The notes beneath the pieces were generated by a model that saw only the letters and a list, made by a program, of their open reading frames with translations, ran no database searches and was not told the DNA's origin. Shown here one piece after another: positions 24,863 through 34,585 of a DNA stretch of 64,000 nt. The position numbers and the translations under genes were made by a program. This DNA comes from Enterococcus sp. HY326 (GTDB taxonomy: Bacteria > Bacillota > Bacilli > Lactobacillales > Enterococcaceae): positions 310,001-374,000 of the forward strand of contig NZ_JANLGQ010000003.1 in assembly GCF_026157065.1 (NCBI RefSeq), written 5' to 3'. Within the stretch, counting starts at the first letter, position 1; every line of letters starts with the position of its first letter.

Positions 24863-25942
24863 GTGAACTTTGGCTTAGAACAATGGTTAAAAATCACTCC
24901 TGCGAGAATTTATTTAATTCAGTGGCAGGCTAAAACTGTTACCGCAATAAACTCCACCGACAGCCATTTAGAATATTTGCAGGCGGTTTTGGATTTTCAA
25001 GAATTTCCTTTTTTTATGGTCTTTAAAGATGCGGTTTATGGAGGAACAATCAATTTAAAGGAGCCCAATCAATTGTATGTGATGGTTCAGACGCAAGGAA
25101 TTGTCAATCCTCATCTTTTTGCCAATGAAATTATCTTTTTAGATTTTTTAATCAATCAGCGGGAATTAACACCGGAGGCCATTACCGTGCAAGGTCTGCC
25201 TAATCAGCACAAACCAATTTTATTGAAAACAACAGAAGACTTGTTTCAGCATATTGAGTTAGCTGAGTTTCACAATCCCTACGATCAAGAACTGCGGGAG
25301 ATGGATAGTATCGAACAAGGTAATGTGGAACTGCTGCAAAAAAGTTTTGAAGAAACATATTCAGGTAAACCAGGAATTTTGGCGAAGGATCAACTACGTA
25401 ATTTAAAAAATCTTTGTATCTGTGTGATTGCTTTGGCTTCAAGAGCAGCCATTCGTGGTGGCCTGCAACCGGAAGAATCATTTACACTGGTGGACCAAAG
25501 CATTATGCAACTGGAAGAATTTCAAAATCAAAATAGTCTGATTCTTTTTTTAAGGGAAATTGAAATTACTTTTGCCAAGATGGTGGCACAGGTTCGTTTG
25601 GCGGAAGGGCATCAGCAAAATCCGTTAATTATCAAAACTAAACGGCTGATTAGTCAGCAATTGCATCAAAAAATCAGTGTCCAAGATTTAGCACTGGATT
25701 TAAAGGTGACACCGGAATATTTAGTGCACGTCTTTAAAAATGGTGAGGAGCAGACGATTAAGCAATATATTTTAAAGGAAAAAATCCGTTATGCCGAAAA
25801 TCTCCTGCGCTATTCAGAAAAAAGTTTGGGGGAGATTGCCTCGACGCTGGCTTTTAGTGATCAGAGTCATTTTAGTCAAACCTTCAAAAAAATTAGGGGC
25901 CTGACGCCTAAGGATTATCAAAAAAAGTTCCGCCAAGAGTAG
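24863..25942 (+). CDS. AraC-family transcriptional regulator
   Basis: 359 residues: a large N-terminal region of unknown ligand specificity and a C-terminal AraC double HTH (about the last 100 residues). Landmarks are SVQDLALDLKVTPEYLVHVFK in the first HTH and SLGEIASTLAFSDQSHFSQTFKK...GLTPKDYQKKF in the second. I prefer the GTG at 24863, nine bases after AGAAGGGA; the ATG at 24854 overlaps that ribosome site. It precedes the MFS-GH42-ROK genes on the same strand and is the likely regulator of their sugar response. Confidence 0.87.
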   Translation: MNFGLEQWLKITPARIYLIQWQAKTVTAINSTDSHLEYLQAVLDFQEFPFFMVFKDAVYGGTINLKEPNQLYVMVQTQGIVNPHLFANEIIFLDFLINQRELTPEAITVQGLPNQHKPILLKTTEDLFQHIELAEFHNPYDQELREMDSIEQGNVELLQKSFEETYSGKPGILAKDQLRNLKNLCICVIALASRAAIRGGLQPEESFTLVDQSIMQLEEFQNQNSLILFLREIEITFAKMVAQVRLAEGHQQNPLIIKTKRLISQQLHQKISVQDLALDLKVTPEYLVHVFKNGEEQTIKQYILKEKIRYAENLLRYSEKSLGEIASTLAFSDQSHFSQTFKKIRGLTPKDYQKKFRQE

Positions 25943-26047
25943 TTTAGCTTAGATTTTTCCATTTCAGCTTAGTTTTTTTATATTTCGAAAGCGTGAAACC
26001 TTGTATGATAGCGATATCAAAAAACGTTTTCAAAAGGAGAAAACCAG

Positions 26048-27280
26048 ATGAATTTGGAAAAAGCAAAACAACCTACCTTTAAAGTTGCTCTGCTGTCGAT
26101 TTCTTTATTGCTGACTTCCGGCGGATCTATTGCCTCAGCCGTGAGCCACATGCAGGAAACTTTCAGCAGCCATAGCGCAACTGCCGTTGAAGCTTTGGTA
26201 ACAGCTTCCAACATCAGCGTCATGATTTTTGTTTTATTAAGTGCTTTTATTGTCAATTTCTTAGGAACCAAGAAAACAGTTTTACTGGGGATTGTCTTAG
26301 CGGGAATTGGAGGCGTTTTCCCGTTTTTCTCAGATAACTACACGATGGTTTACATCTCGCGTTTAGTTTTAGGGGCGGGACTAGGCATGTTCAATTCACT
26401 GGCAGTGAGTTTAATCAATGAATTTTACACCGGTGATACCCGTAATAAAATGCTGGGTTATCAAGCGGCGGTTCAAAGTTTGGGACAGACCTTTACAACC
26501 TTTATTGCCGGAATTTTGGTGAATTATAACTGGCATTATGCCTTTGCGATTTACTTTTTAGCGATTGTTTCCTTCATTTTATTCTTTATCTTTATTCCGG
26601 ATACTAAACCGGAGACGACAGTGGTCAATGGCCAAATTGAAAAACCAAAACAGCGCTTGAACCGCTTCGTTGTCATTGAATCCTGTGCCATATTATTTAC
26701 TTTTGTTATTTTGATGGCAACTAGTTTAAAAGCAACTGCTTTAGTTCAAGAGCAAAATATGGCCAATCCAGAATTTTTAGGAACGGCCTTATCAGTTTCT
26801 AGTTTAGTCAGTTTTGTCGCGAGTTTCTTTTACGGAAATATTGTGAAATATACTAAACAATATACACTGTTCATCGCCTATTTAATTATTTCCTTAGGCT
26901 TTATCGGAATTTCCTTTGCGACTAATATTGTGATGTTCACGGTTATTCTAGCTTTAACAGGCTTGGGCTCTTCCCTCTTTATTCCCTTTGCATTTGGGAT
27001 TGTTATGGAGCGAGCGCCAAAGAATTCAGCAAATTTAGCAGTCTCTATTTCAATGGTCTTTTGTAATATTGGCTGCTACTTATCACCTTATGTTTTAGCT
27101 TTTATCGGCGGACTTTTGGGCAATACTAGTGACAGCTTTACCCTGTTGATTTGTGGCATCATGGCATTGGTTTTAAGCATTATTTATCTTTTTGCTGCCA
27201 AGTATCTGAAATCGGATGATTCGGGTGAAACGCCAATGAGTATTGAAGAAGAATTAGAAGTAATCAGTGAGCTTAAATAA
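26048..27280 (+). CDS. MFS transporter
   Basis: 410 residues with about twelve membrane segments, a charged break near the middle (about residues 195-210) and ISRLVLGAGLGMFNSLAVSLINEFY in the first half, typical of the major facilitator superfamily. The GH42 beta-galactosidase gene follows 27 bases later, so the cargo is probably a galactoside, though an efflux role cannot be excluded. AAAAGGAG precedes the ATG. AAAAAACGTTTTCA at 26019-26032 is a cre-like word on the minus strand (one mismatch), and TATGAT at 26004-26009 is a candidate -10. Confidence 0.85.
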   Translation: MNLEKAKQPTFKVALLSISLLLTSGGSIASAVSHMQETFSSHSATAVEALVTASNISVMIFVLLSAFIVNFLGTKKTVLLGIVLAGIGGVFPFFSDNYTMVYISRLVLGAGLGMFNSLAVSLINEFYTGDTRNKMLGYQAAVQSLGQTFTTFIAGILVNYNWHYAFAIYFLAIVSFILFFIFIPDTKPETTVVNGQIEKPKQRLNRFVVIESCAILFTFVILMATSLKATALVQEQNMANPEFLGTALSVSSLVSFVASFFYGNIVKYTKQYTLFIAYLIISLGFIGISFATNIVMFTVILALTGLGSSLFIPFAFGIVMERAPKNSANLAVSISMVFCNIGCYLSPYVLAFIGGLLGNTSDSFTLLICGIMALVLSIIYLFAAKYLKSDDSGETPMSIEEELEVISELK

Positions 27281-27307
27281 AACAAGAGACCTTTGGAGGA
27301 AATAACA

Positions 27308-29320
27308 ATGGAAAAAATTATTTATGGCGTTGCCTATTATTATGAATACTTACCTTATGACCGTCTGCAAGAAGATATTGCGATGATGAAGAAAGCTGGT
27401 ATCAATGTAGTGCGCATCGCAGAATCGACTTGGTCTACTTATGAAAAATCTCCCGGGAAATTTGATTTTTCGACCGTTGATTTAGTGATTGACGAAATGG
27501 CTAAAGCTGGTATTGAGGTTATCATTGGTACACCGACATATGCTGTTCCCAGCTGGCTAGTTGAACTAGATTCAAATGTGATGGTGTCCAGAAAAAATAG
27601 TGGTCGAGCAATCTACGGACCACGGCAGTCAATGGATATCACCAATGCCACCTATTTACGCTACGCTGAAAGAATTATCCGCAAATTGATTGAACGAACC
27701 GCTCGTCACGCCAACGTTATCGGCTTTCAAATTGACAATGAAACGAAGGCCTACGGGTCATCTAGTAAAAATGTCCAAAAAGAATTTGTCGAATATCTAA
27801 AAGACGAGTTCGACAATGATTTGGATAAATTAAATGCGGAATTCGGTTTGGATTATTGGAGCAATCGCATTGATTCATGGGAAAATTTTCCCGATGTCAA
27901 CGGGACGATTAACGGCAGTTTAGGAGCAGAGTTTGAGAAATTTCAACGGCTATTAGTTGATCGTTTTCTCCAGTGGCAAGCAGATATTGTCAGCGAATAT
28001 AAACGAGAGGACCAATTCGTCACCCAAAACTTTGACTTTGAATGGCGGGGCTATTCATATGGTGTGCAGCCGGAGGTCAATCACTTTAAGGCAGCCAAGG
28101 CAACCACCATTGCCAGTTGTGATATTTATCATCCGACACAAGCTCAACTGACTGGTCAAGAAATTGCCTTTTGTGGCGATATCACTCGTAACTTGAAAAA
28201 AAATAACTACTTGGTGATGGAAACAGAAGCTCAGGGCTTTCCCCAGTGGACGCCGTACCAAAACCAATTACTATTACAAGCCTATAGTCACGTAGCTTCT
28301 GGAGCCAACGGTGTGATGTATTGGCATTGGCATTCGATTCATAATTCAGCCGAGTCCTATTGGCGAGGTCTACTTAGCCATGATTTTAAAGAAAATGCGA
28401 CCTATACAGAAGCGATTAAAATCGGCAGTGAGTTTCAAAAACTATCGCCAAAACTTGTCAACTTGAAAAAGAAAAACAATGTTGCCTTAGTTGTCAGCAA
28501 TGAAGCGTTAACCGCATTAAATTGGTTTCCGATAGATTTAAATGCCGCTTTTCAGTCTAGCATTACTTACAATGATATCGTCAAAGCGTTTTATACTCAA
28601 TTGTATCAAATAAATATCGAAGTCGATATTGTGTCACCAGATGTCGATAACTGGACAGATTATGAGATTTTAGTTGTGCCAGCTTTATATGCTGGTGCTG
28701 ACGAAATTTTTGAAAAATTGGCTAATTTTGTGGAAAAAGGCGGTAAGCTTTTAACCGGCTTTAAGACGGCTGTGGCAAATGAACATGTGAAAATTTCCAG
28801 CGACGGTACGCCTCGTAACCTGCAGGAGACTTTAGGTATGCATTACAATCAATTTGCGATTCCTCAAGATATTTATCTGCAAAGTGAATTTTTTGATTTT
28901 ACAGAAGCCATCAAAGTTATCGGCTTTATGGAAATGCTGGAGGCTGACCAGGCGCAAGTACTGGCTCAGTATGACAATTCACAATTCACAGAAAAAACTG
29001 CTATCACCCTCAATCACAAAGGACAAGGTAAGGCAGTCTATCTCGGTTGCTTATTAGAAGATAGCGGTATGAAGCAGTTGATCCAAAGCATTTTCACTAA
29101 AATTTTTGACTATCAGTTAACAGAGCTGACTTTCCCCCTCATTCAAAAGAGCGGCTATAATGACGAGGGTAAAAAGGTCAATTTCTTCTTCAATTATGCA
29201 AAAGAAATGGCTGAAGTCACCGCACCAGTTAGTGGAAAGCTACTGCGGACTGACGGCTTAATCGAAGCCGGCAATCCAATCACCATCGCTCCTTGGGATG
29301 TTGTCATTATCGAGGAATAA
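27308..29320 (+). CDS. GH42 beta-galactosidase
   Basis: 670 residues, cytoplasmic, no signal peptide. It removes non-reducing beta-galactose from oligosaccharides. The GH42 TIM barrel has the acid/base Glu in IDNETKAYG (about residue 145) and the nucleophile Glu in METEAQG (about 305). A trimerisation-type domain and a short C-terminal beta domain follow. Members often act on plant or mucin galactosides rather than lactose. The start is the ATG at 27308 after TTTGGAGGA; an in-frame TTG upstream is part of the ribosome site. It lies between a transporter and a kinase in one apparent operon. Confidence 0.92.
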   Translation: MEKIIYGVAYYYEYLPYDRLQEDIAMMKKAGINVVRIAESTWSTYEKSPGKFDFSTVDLVIDEMAKAGIEVIIGTPTYAVPSWLVELDSNVMVSRKNSGRAIYGPRQSMDITNATYLRYAERIIRKLIERTARHANVIGFQIDNETKAYGSSSKNVQKEFVEYLKDEFDNDLDKLNAEFGLDYWSNRIDSWENFPDVNGTINGSLGAEFEKFQRLLVDRFLQWQADIVSEYKREDQFVTQNFDFEWRGYSYGVQPEVNHFKAAKATTIASCDIYHPTQAQLTGQEIAFCGDITRNLKKNNYLVMETEAQGFPQWTPYQNQLLLQAYSHVASGANGVMYWHWHSIHNSAESYWRGLLSHDFKENATYTEAIKIGSEFQKLSPKLVNLKKKNNVALVVSNEALTALNWFPIDLNAAFQSSITYNDIVKAFYTQLYQINIEVDIVSPDVDNWTDYEILVVPALYAGADEIFEKLANFVEKGGKLLTGFKTAVANEHVKISSDGTPRNLQETLGMHYNQFAIPQDIYLQSEFFDFTEAIKVIGFMEMLEADQAQVLAQYDNSQFTEKTAITLNHKGQGKAVYLGCLLEDSGMKQLIQSIFTKIFDYQLTELTFPLIQKSGYNDEGKKVNFFFNYAKEMAEVTAPVSGKLLRTDGLIEAGNPITIAPWDVVIIEE

Positions 29321-29362
29321 CCCAAGCAACGCTTTATTTCAATCAATAAAATCGTTAAAATA

Positions 29363-29413
29363 AAAGTAAGTTGTGATTTTCTCAGAAGGTGGTGAAATCG
29401 CAGCTTACTTTTT
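29363..29413 (+). terminator. Terminator-like hairpin between GH42 and ROK genes
   Basis: AAAGTAAGTTGTGATTT pairs with AAATCGCAGCTTACTTTTT. It lies just before the ROK kinase gene and may lower its expression relative to the beta-galactosidase. Confidence 0.8.
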
Positions 29414-29431
29414 AGTGAAGGAGCTGGCAAG

Positions 29432-30340
29432 ATGGCACATGGATATTTAGCAATTGACATTGGCGGGACTTTTGTCAAACACGCGACCATTGATCATTCA
29501 GGTAATATTGAAAAAGAAAATAAATTTAAAACGCCCTACAATTTAGAGGATTTATTGATAGCCATTCAAGAGGTCGTTACGCCTCTTCAAGAATCAATCA
29601 AAGGCGTGGGAATCAGTTGCCCGGGACGAGTCGATCCGGAAACGGGGATTATTTATAACGGTGGGGCCTTGCCTTTTTTGCATGAATTCTCCTTTAAGAA
29701 ATTTTTCAGCGATCGCTTTGGTCTAGAATGTGCCGTCAGCAATGACGGTAAGGCTGCCGCTTTAGCTGAATTATGGCTAGGCAATCTAAAAGGCGTGGCT
29801 AATGGAGCAGCCATTGTTTTAGGCACAGGCATTGGTGGTGGAATTATTGTCGATGGCAAATTAGTGCAGGGTAATCATTTTCAAGCGGGGGAACTAAGTT
29901 TTCTTTTACGGACACCTGCACCTGCTGAAATGGAGAATGTGATTGCTTATACGACTTCAGCGGTCTATTTTATTAAAAGGGCCAGCGGAATTCTACACCT
30001 AGCCGATGATAGTGATGGTGTCGCTGTGTTTCAGGCAATTGTTAAAAAAGATAATCCTCAGTTGACGGAATTATTTGAAACCTATTGTCGGGAAATTGCT
30101 TGGATGATTTTAAATCTACAGGCAACCTTAGACTCGCAAAGAATTGTAATTGGCGGCGGTATTAGTGCTCAAGAAATTTTGATTGAAGAAATTAATCGCC
30201 AATATCATCTGTTGCGGGATGTCTCATATTTTTTCAAAAATTCCTTTTATCCAATGGAAATTCAAAGCTGTGCTTTTAGAAGCCAAGCTAACTTGTTAGG
30301 AGCTATTTATCAGTTGTTTTTGGAGAAGGATTTAGCTTGA
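29432..30340 (+). CDS. ROK-family sugar kinase
   Basis: 302 residues. It has the phosphate-1 loop DIGGTFVKH, NDGKAAALAE with the catalytic Asp, and LGTGIGGGIIVDGK. As in the earlier ROK kinase, the zinc-binding cysteine motif is absent, and there is no HTH, so this is a kinase of free hexose or glycoside. Its position after the GH42 gene suggests it phosphorylates a product of that pathway, probably glucose or an aglycone sugar. GAAGGAGC precedes the ATG at 29432. Confidence 0.83.
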   Translation: MAHGYLAIDIGGTFVKHATIDHSGNIEKENKFKTPYNLEDLLIAIQEVVTPLQESIKGVGISCPGRVDPETGIIYNGGALPFLHEFSFKKFFSDRFGLECAVSNDGKAAALAELWLGNLKGVANGAAIVLGTGIGGGIIVDGKLVQGNHFQAGELSFLLRTPAPAEMENVIAYTTSAVYFIKRASGILHLADDSDGVAVFQAIVKKDNPQLTELFETYCREIAWMILNLQATLDSQRIVIGGGISAQEILIEEINRQYHLLRDVSYFFKNSFYPMEIQSCAFRSQANLLGAIYQLFLEKDLA

Positions 30341-30617
30341 GGAAAGTTGTTTTGCAAGGATTTGGGTGAAATATAGAGAAATATAGAATTAATGAGAGCC
30401 GAATTTTTTTGAACTGTATTGAAAAAATATGAAGAGGTCAATAAAATTGCTGATATTTTATCAGCAGTTTTATTGATAATCACGATTGATTCATACTCAC
30501 CTGTGAAAGGGAAATCAGGCTTCAAATGACCTAGTAAAAACTAGTTTGTTATTAAAATTTTTAGTTGCTTTTTAAAAAATGAAGTGCTAAGATATTGAAG
30601 TACGATTTTTGAATAAC
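30341..30617. other. Gap before tRNA-Lys
   Basis: About 280 bases, A/T-rich. It must contain the tRNA promoter, but I see no clear -35/-10 pair, gene or repeat. CTGATAAAATATCAG-like pairing near 30449-30466 (gctgatattttatcagc) forms a short palindrome. Confidence 0.4.
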
Positions 30618-30690
30618 GCCTCCTTAGCTCAGTTGGTAGAGCAGTAGACTCTTAATCTATGGGTCGTAGGTTCGAGCCCTACAGGGGGCA
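30618..30690 (+). tRNA. trnK: tRNA-Lys, anticodon CUU
   Basis: 73 bases with full cloverleaf: acceptor GCCTCCT/AGGGGGC (one T-G pair), a D arm with AGTTGGTAGA, an anticodon stem GTAGA/TCTAT with loop CTCTTAA (anticodon CTT) and a T arm with GGTTCGAGCC. The CCA end is not encoded. A strong hairpin follows. No integrase or partial repeat of its 3' end is seen, so it is not an occupied attachment site in this window. Confidence 0.95.
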
Positions 30691-30707
30691 TTGGGTGCCA
30701 AACCCAC

Positions 30708-30769
30708 GGAACAGGCAAATTGTTGGTGCGAAAGCATTTAGAAAACAATTTGTGCTGTTCTATTTTTTT
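30708..30769 (+). terminator. Terminator of tRNA-Lys
   Basis: GGAACAG.CAAATTGTT pairs with AACAATTTG.GCTGTTC, followed by TATTTTTTT. Confidence 0.85.
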
Positions 30770-30872
30770 GCCCTCAAAAGTGGCTGTGACATTAATCTTA
30801 TTAGCAGATGAAATCTCAAGTTATAGTGACTTTGTTCTCTGTGTTTTAATGGGTATTGAGACAGAAAGTAGG

Positions 30873-30975
30873 TGTGGGACTGTGATCCAATAGGCCTTCA
30901 TCGCAACTTCTAATGCTTGATGATGCTTATCAGATATTGTTCGGAAAAATCAGTTCTGTTTCAATCAGTCCCACA
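30873..30975. repeat. Imperfect inverted repeat with GTGGGAC ends
   Basis: TGTGGGACTG (30873-30882) and CAGTCCCACA (30966-30975) are perfect inverted copies enclosing 83 bases with no coding capacity; TGAT/ATCA adds four pairs. It has the look of a small dispersed repeat or a processed RNA hairpin. The number of copies elsewhere cannot be seen. Confidence 0.5.
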
Positions 30976-31052
30976 GCCTCGTAAAAAAATTTCCCGTTAA
31001 CTTCTTTAATTTGTTTCATGATACCTTAAATTTGTTCATTACTATCTCTTTT

Positions 31053-31066
31053 AGGAAGCGGTATCA
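31053..31066 (+). promoter_or_regulatory. cre-like box ahead of the ABC sugar importer
   Basis: AGGAAGCGGTATCA; on the other strand it reads TGATACCGCTTCCT, one base from the cre consensus. It lies about 25-40 bases before the permease start, fitting catabolite repression of the importer. Confidence 0.4.
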
Positions 31067-31090
31067 TTTCTCATGAAAGGAGCTGGAGGG

Positions 31091-32035
31091 ATGAACAAAA
31101 AAAAGAAAAAGGGTTTTTGGCAGAATGTTTGGCGCTATAAGGCGTTGATTTTGATGGCGCTGCCGGGATTTATCTGGTTTATTTTCTTCTTTTATATACC
31201 AGTTTTTGCCAATGTGGTTGCATTTAAGGACTTTCATATTTCGCCAAATGGCTTTATTGATAGTTTGCTGAGCAGCCCGTGGGTTGGCTTTGAGAATTTT
31301 AAATTCTTATTTGCCTCGAGTGATGCGTGGCTGATTACCCGCAATACGCTATTATACAACATTGTTTTCTTGGCTTTTAACCTGTTTTTTGCGATTACCT
31401 TTGCAATCGTTATGAGTGAATTGCGCAATAAAAAATTGGTGAAGGTCTATCATACGATGTCTTTACTGCCTTATTTCTTGTCATGGGTTGTTATTGGCTA
31501 CTTTGTCTACGCCTTTTTAAGTCCAGACAAAGGGATTATCAATCAATGGCTAACCAATGGCGGTAAGAATCCGATTAATTGGTACAACGATCCAACTTGG
31601 TGGCCGTTAATCTTTGTCATTTTAAACGTTTGGAAGAGTCTTGGTTACAACAGTATTATCTACTACGCTTCGGTGATGGGGATTGACCCGACTTACTATG
31701 AGGCAGCGATGGTGGACGGTGCCAGCAAGTGGCAACAGATTAAAAATGTAACCATTCCGCAAATTGTTCCGATGATGATGGTCCTATTGATTATGAATAT
31801 TGGTGGGATTTTCCGTGCCGATTTCGGGATGTTCTATAATGTGCCGCGTAATTCAGGGGCGTTGTATCAAGTAACGTCAGTGCTGGACACCTATATTTAT
31901 AATGGGTTGACTGCTACTGGAGATTTAGGTATGACAGCCGCAGCTAGTTTATATCAATCGGTTGTTGGGGCAGCACTTTTATTGGTTGCAAACTTTATTG
32001 TCCGTCGAATTGAACCGGATTCAGCACTATTTTAA
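31091..32035 (+). CDS. ABC sugar importer permease, LplB-like
   Basis: 314 residues with six membrane segments. The EAA loop reads YYEAAMVDGASKWQQIKNVTIPQI, typical of the carbohydrate uptake CUT1-LplB branch. It forms a heterodimer with the next gene product and imports an oligosaccharide. The ATG at 31091 lies eight bases after AAAGGAG; an in-frame ATG at 31073 has no ribosome site. There is no ATPase gene in this operon, so a shared MsmK-type ATPase encoded elsewhere is expected. Neighbouring mannosidase genes point to alpha-mannosides or N-glycans. Confidence 0.9.
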   Translation: MNKKKKKGFWQNVWRYKALILMALPGFIWFIFFFYIPVFANVVAFKDFHISPNGFIDSLLSSPWVGFENFKFLFASSDAWLITRNTLLYNIVFLAFNLFFAITFAIVMSELRNKKLVKVYHTMSLLPYFLSWVVIGYFVYAFLSPDKGIINQWLTNGGKNPINWYNDPTWWPLIFVILNVWKSLGYNSIIYYASVMGIDPTYYEAAMVDGASKWQQIKNVTIPQIVPMMMVLLIMNIGGIFRADFGMFYNVPRNSGALYQVTSVLDTYIYNGLTATGDLGMTAAASLYQSVVGAALLLVANFIVRRIEPDSALF

Positions 32036-32048
32036 AGGAGGGGCTTCA

Positions 32049-32972
32049 ATGAAAAAGAAAAAAATTAATAAAGTTGAAATCCGTTCCTTTAATCCAACGG
32101 CGAATGTGATTTTTAATATTGTAATTGCTTTGTTTGCAATCTCTTGCGTTATGCCCTTTTTCTTCGTGGTGATGATTTCACTAACGCAGGAAGCCTCATT
32201 GGCAGAAATGGGTTATCGCTTTTGGCCGAAAGAATTTTCGATTGAGGCTTATAAGTATATCTTTGCCGGAGAGATGAGCAGCAAAATTTTTAGAGCGCTG
32301 GGTGTAACAGTTTTTGTGACGGTTTTAGGAACAGTGGTCAATACAAGCATGACTTCTTTATATGCCTATGCGATTTCCCGCTCGAATTTTCCCTTTCGTA
32401 AATTTTTCACCGTCTTTGCTCTGATAACGATGTTATTTACACCGGGGATGGTGGCAACGTATCTAGTGGTTAATAACTTGTTATCTTTAAAAGATACGAT
32501 TTGGGCCTTGATTCTACCTTTGGCCTTAGGACCTTTTAATATACTTGTTATGAGATCCTTCTTTATCAAAACGGTGCCAGATAGTATTATCGAGTCAGCC
32601 CGCATTGATGGAGCGACAGAAATGCGGATTTTTCGAAGTATTGTGTTGCCGCTGGCGGTTCCGGGGATTGCAACAATTAGTTTGTTTGCGGCTTTAGGTT
32701 ATTGGAATGATTGGTTCAATGCATTACTTTATATTCAAAAAGACACGCTGGTTCCGCTACAGTATCTCTTGATGAAGATTCAAAATAATTTAGATTTCCT
32801 AGCTCGCAATGCTGGGATGGGGGCGCAGATTCAAGGCGGCTTAGCTGCTTTACCGAGTGAGTCAGCTCGGATGGCGATTGTGGTGGTATCAACATTACCG
32901 ATTGCTTTAACCTATCCATTTTTCCAAAGATATTTTGTGGGTGGCTTAACGCTCGGTGGTGTCAAAGAATAG
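32049..32972 (+). CDS. ABC sugar importer permease, LplC/YtcP-like
   Basis: 307 residues, six membrane segments and the EAA loop ESARIDGATEMRIFRSIVLP. It pairs with the LplB-like permease encoded 13 bases upstream. AAAGGAGGGGC precedes the ATG at 32049. The C-terminal QRYFVGGLTLGGVKE ending is typical of this subfamily. Confidence 0.9.
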   Translation: MKKKKINKVEIRSFNPTANVIFNIVIALFAISCVMPFFFVVMISLTQEASLAEMGYRFWPKEFSIEAYKYIFAGEMSSKIFRALGVTVFVTVLGTVVNTSMTSLYAYAISRSNFPFRKFFTVFALITMLFTPGMVATYLVVNNLLSLKDTIWALILPLALGPFNILVMRSFFIKTVPDSIIESARIDGATEMRIFRSIVLPLAVPGIATISLFAALGYWNDWFNALLYIQKDTLVPLQYLLMKIQNNLDFLARNAGMGAQIQGGLAALPSESARMAIVVVSTLPIALTYPFFQRYFVGGLTLGGVKE

Positions 32973-33004
32973 TTTTATAAAAATAGAAGGAAGTGGACAA
33001 AATA

Positions 33005-34471
33005 ATGAAAACGTGGAAGAAAGCATTAGGGATTACAGCGGCAGCTTCATTGACATTAGGCTTGGCTGCGTGTGGTAACAGCGACACTGAAGGGACTACA
33101 GAGGGAGAAAGCAGTTCAACCTCACTTTTAATGTATCAAGTCGGGGACAAACCTGATAATTATGACGAGCTGATGGAAATTGCTAATAAGCGCATTGAAG
33201 AAAAAATTGGCGTGACCATTGATTTGCAATATATCAGCTGGGGAGATTGGGAGCAAAAAATGCCGACCATCATCAACTCAGGAGAAAGTTATGATATCGC
33301 CTTCGCCTTTCAATATGTCGCAAATGCCCAAAAAGGCGCCTTTGCAGATTTGACGGATTTAGCAGAAACTTATGCCAAAGAGTACATGGATCAGCTGCCG
33401 GAAATGTATAAAGTCGGCAATGAAGTCGATGGCAAATTGTATGCGATTCCAGTTTATGGCAATACTTGGGGTCAACAAGTATTAACCTTCAATCAGCAAT
33501 ATGTCGACAAGTATGATTTAGATATCAGCGGAGTTGACGGTTCTTACGAATCTGCAACGGAAGTCTTGAAACAATTCCAAGAAAAAGAGCCGAATATTGC
33601 AGCCTTTGCGATTGGTCAAGATTTTAAAGCTTCAGGTGCTTATGATTATCCATTAGGTAAAGATTATCCCTTTGCTGTGAAATTAGATGCAGAGGGCGAT
33701 CCACAAATTATCAATCAATATGCCGATGCTGATTTCCAAGAAACTTTAAAAGTTTTACATGAATGGTATCAAGAAGGATTGATTCCAACGGATGCCGCAA
33801 CTAGTACGCAAGCTTATCCATTAGAAGGGAATACTTGGTTTATGCGGGAAGAAACCCAAGGACCATTGGATTACGGTGATACAATTTTAACGCAAGCAGC
33901 TAGTCAGCCATTAGTTTCCCGTCCATTGACTACTCAATTGCAAACAACTAGTCAAGCGCAGATGGCGAACTTTGTCGTGTCAAACACTTCAAAAAATAAA
34001 GAAAAATCAGTTGAATTTTTAAATCTTTTAAACACTGACCCAGAATTATTAAACGGTTTGGTATGGGGCATTGAAGGTGAGGCTTGGGAAAAAGTTGGCG
34101 ATGATAAAGTCGAAGTTTTAGATGGTTATCAGCCAAAAACCCACATGGCAGCTTGGAATACCGGGAACAACATGATTTTATACACTGCAGATACAGTGAC
34201 AGATGAAATGATTGCTGAACGGGACCAAAGTATTGAAAATGCTGAGTCCTCACCAATTCTTGGTTTCAATGTGAAAACGGATGATTTCAAAACAGAATTA
34301 ACGAATATCATGAACGTAATGAATCGCTACCGGGCGAATTTAAATACCGGTTCAATTGATCCAGAGGAAAATCTACCAAAATTAATTGATGCTTTAGAAG
34401 AAGCTGGCTGGAGCGACGTTCAAGAAAAAATGCAAGCGCAATTAGATGAGTTTGTCGCTAGTCAAGACTGA
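33005..34471 (+). CDS. Sugar-binding lipoprotein of the ABC importer
   Basis: 488 residues. The lipoprotein signal is clear: a basic start, a hydrophobic stretch and LAAC with lipidated Cys at about residue 23, then a Ser/Thr/Glu-rich linker. The rest is a large extracellular solute-binding fold of the LplA type (about 450 residues). It captures the oligosaccharide outside the membrane. I start at the ATG at 33005, which gives a proper signal peptide; the ribosome site AAGGAAG is somewhat far (about 13 bases), and an in-frame GTG at 32993 is too close to it. A long hairpin follows the stop. Confidence 0.9.
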   Translation: MKTWKKALGITAAASLTLGLAACGNSDTEGTTEGESSSTSLLMYQVGDKPDNYDELMEIANKRIEEKIGVTIDLQYISWGDWEQKMPTIINSGESYDIAFAFQYVANAQKGAFADLTDLAETYAKEYMDQLPEMYKVGNEVDGKLYAIPVYGNTWGQQVLTFNQQYVDKYDLDISGVDGSYESATEVLKQFQEKEPNIAAFAIGQDFKASGAYDYPLGKDYPFAVKLDAEGDPQIINQYADADFQETLKVLHEWYQEGLIPTDAATSTQAYPLEGNTWFMREETQGPLDYGDTILTQAASQPLVSRPLTTQLQTTSQAQMANFVVSNTSKNKEKSVEFLNLLNTDPELLNGLVWGIEGEAWEKVGDDKVEVLDGYQPKTHMAAWNTGNNMILYTADTVTDEMIAERDQSIENAESSPILGFNVKTDDFKTELTNIMNVMNRYRANLNTGSIDPEENLPKLIDALEEAGWSDVQEKMQAQLDEFVASQD

Positions 34472-34508
34472 TCAGCAATTTAAGTCCTATGCAACATTTA
34501 TGAATAAT

Positions 34509-34569
34509 CCGACTAATCGGCAGCTGTGGGAAAATTATTAGTAATTTTCCGCAGCAGCCGGTCATTCGG
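34509..34569 (+). other. Long stem-loop after the binding-protein gene
   Basis: A 61-base imperfect inverted repeat with CCGA/TCGG at the base, GGC/GCC and GCTG/CAGC in the middle and a nine-base GGAAAATTA/TAATTTTCC top stem around TTAG. No T run follows, so it is more likely an mRNA-stabilising or processing hairpin than a terminator. Confidence 0.65.
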
Positions 34570-34585
34570 TGGAATAAAAATAATA

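Noticed and set aside
30618-30690. tRNA-Lys as an integration site of a mobile element
   Set aside because: No integrase gene and no duplicated 3' end of the tRNA is seen nearby.
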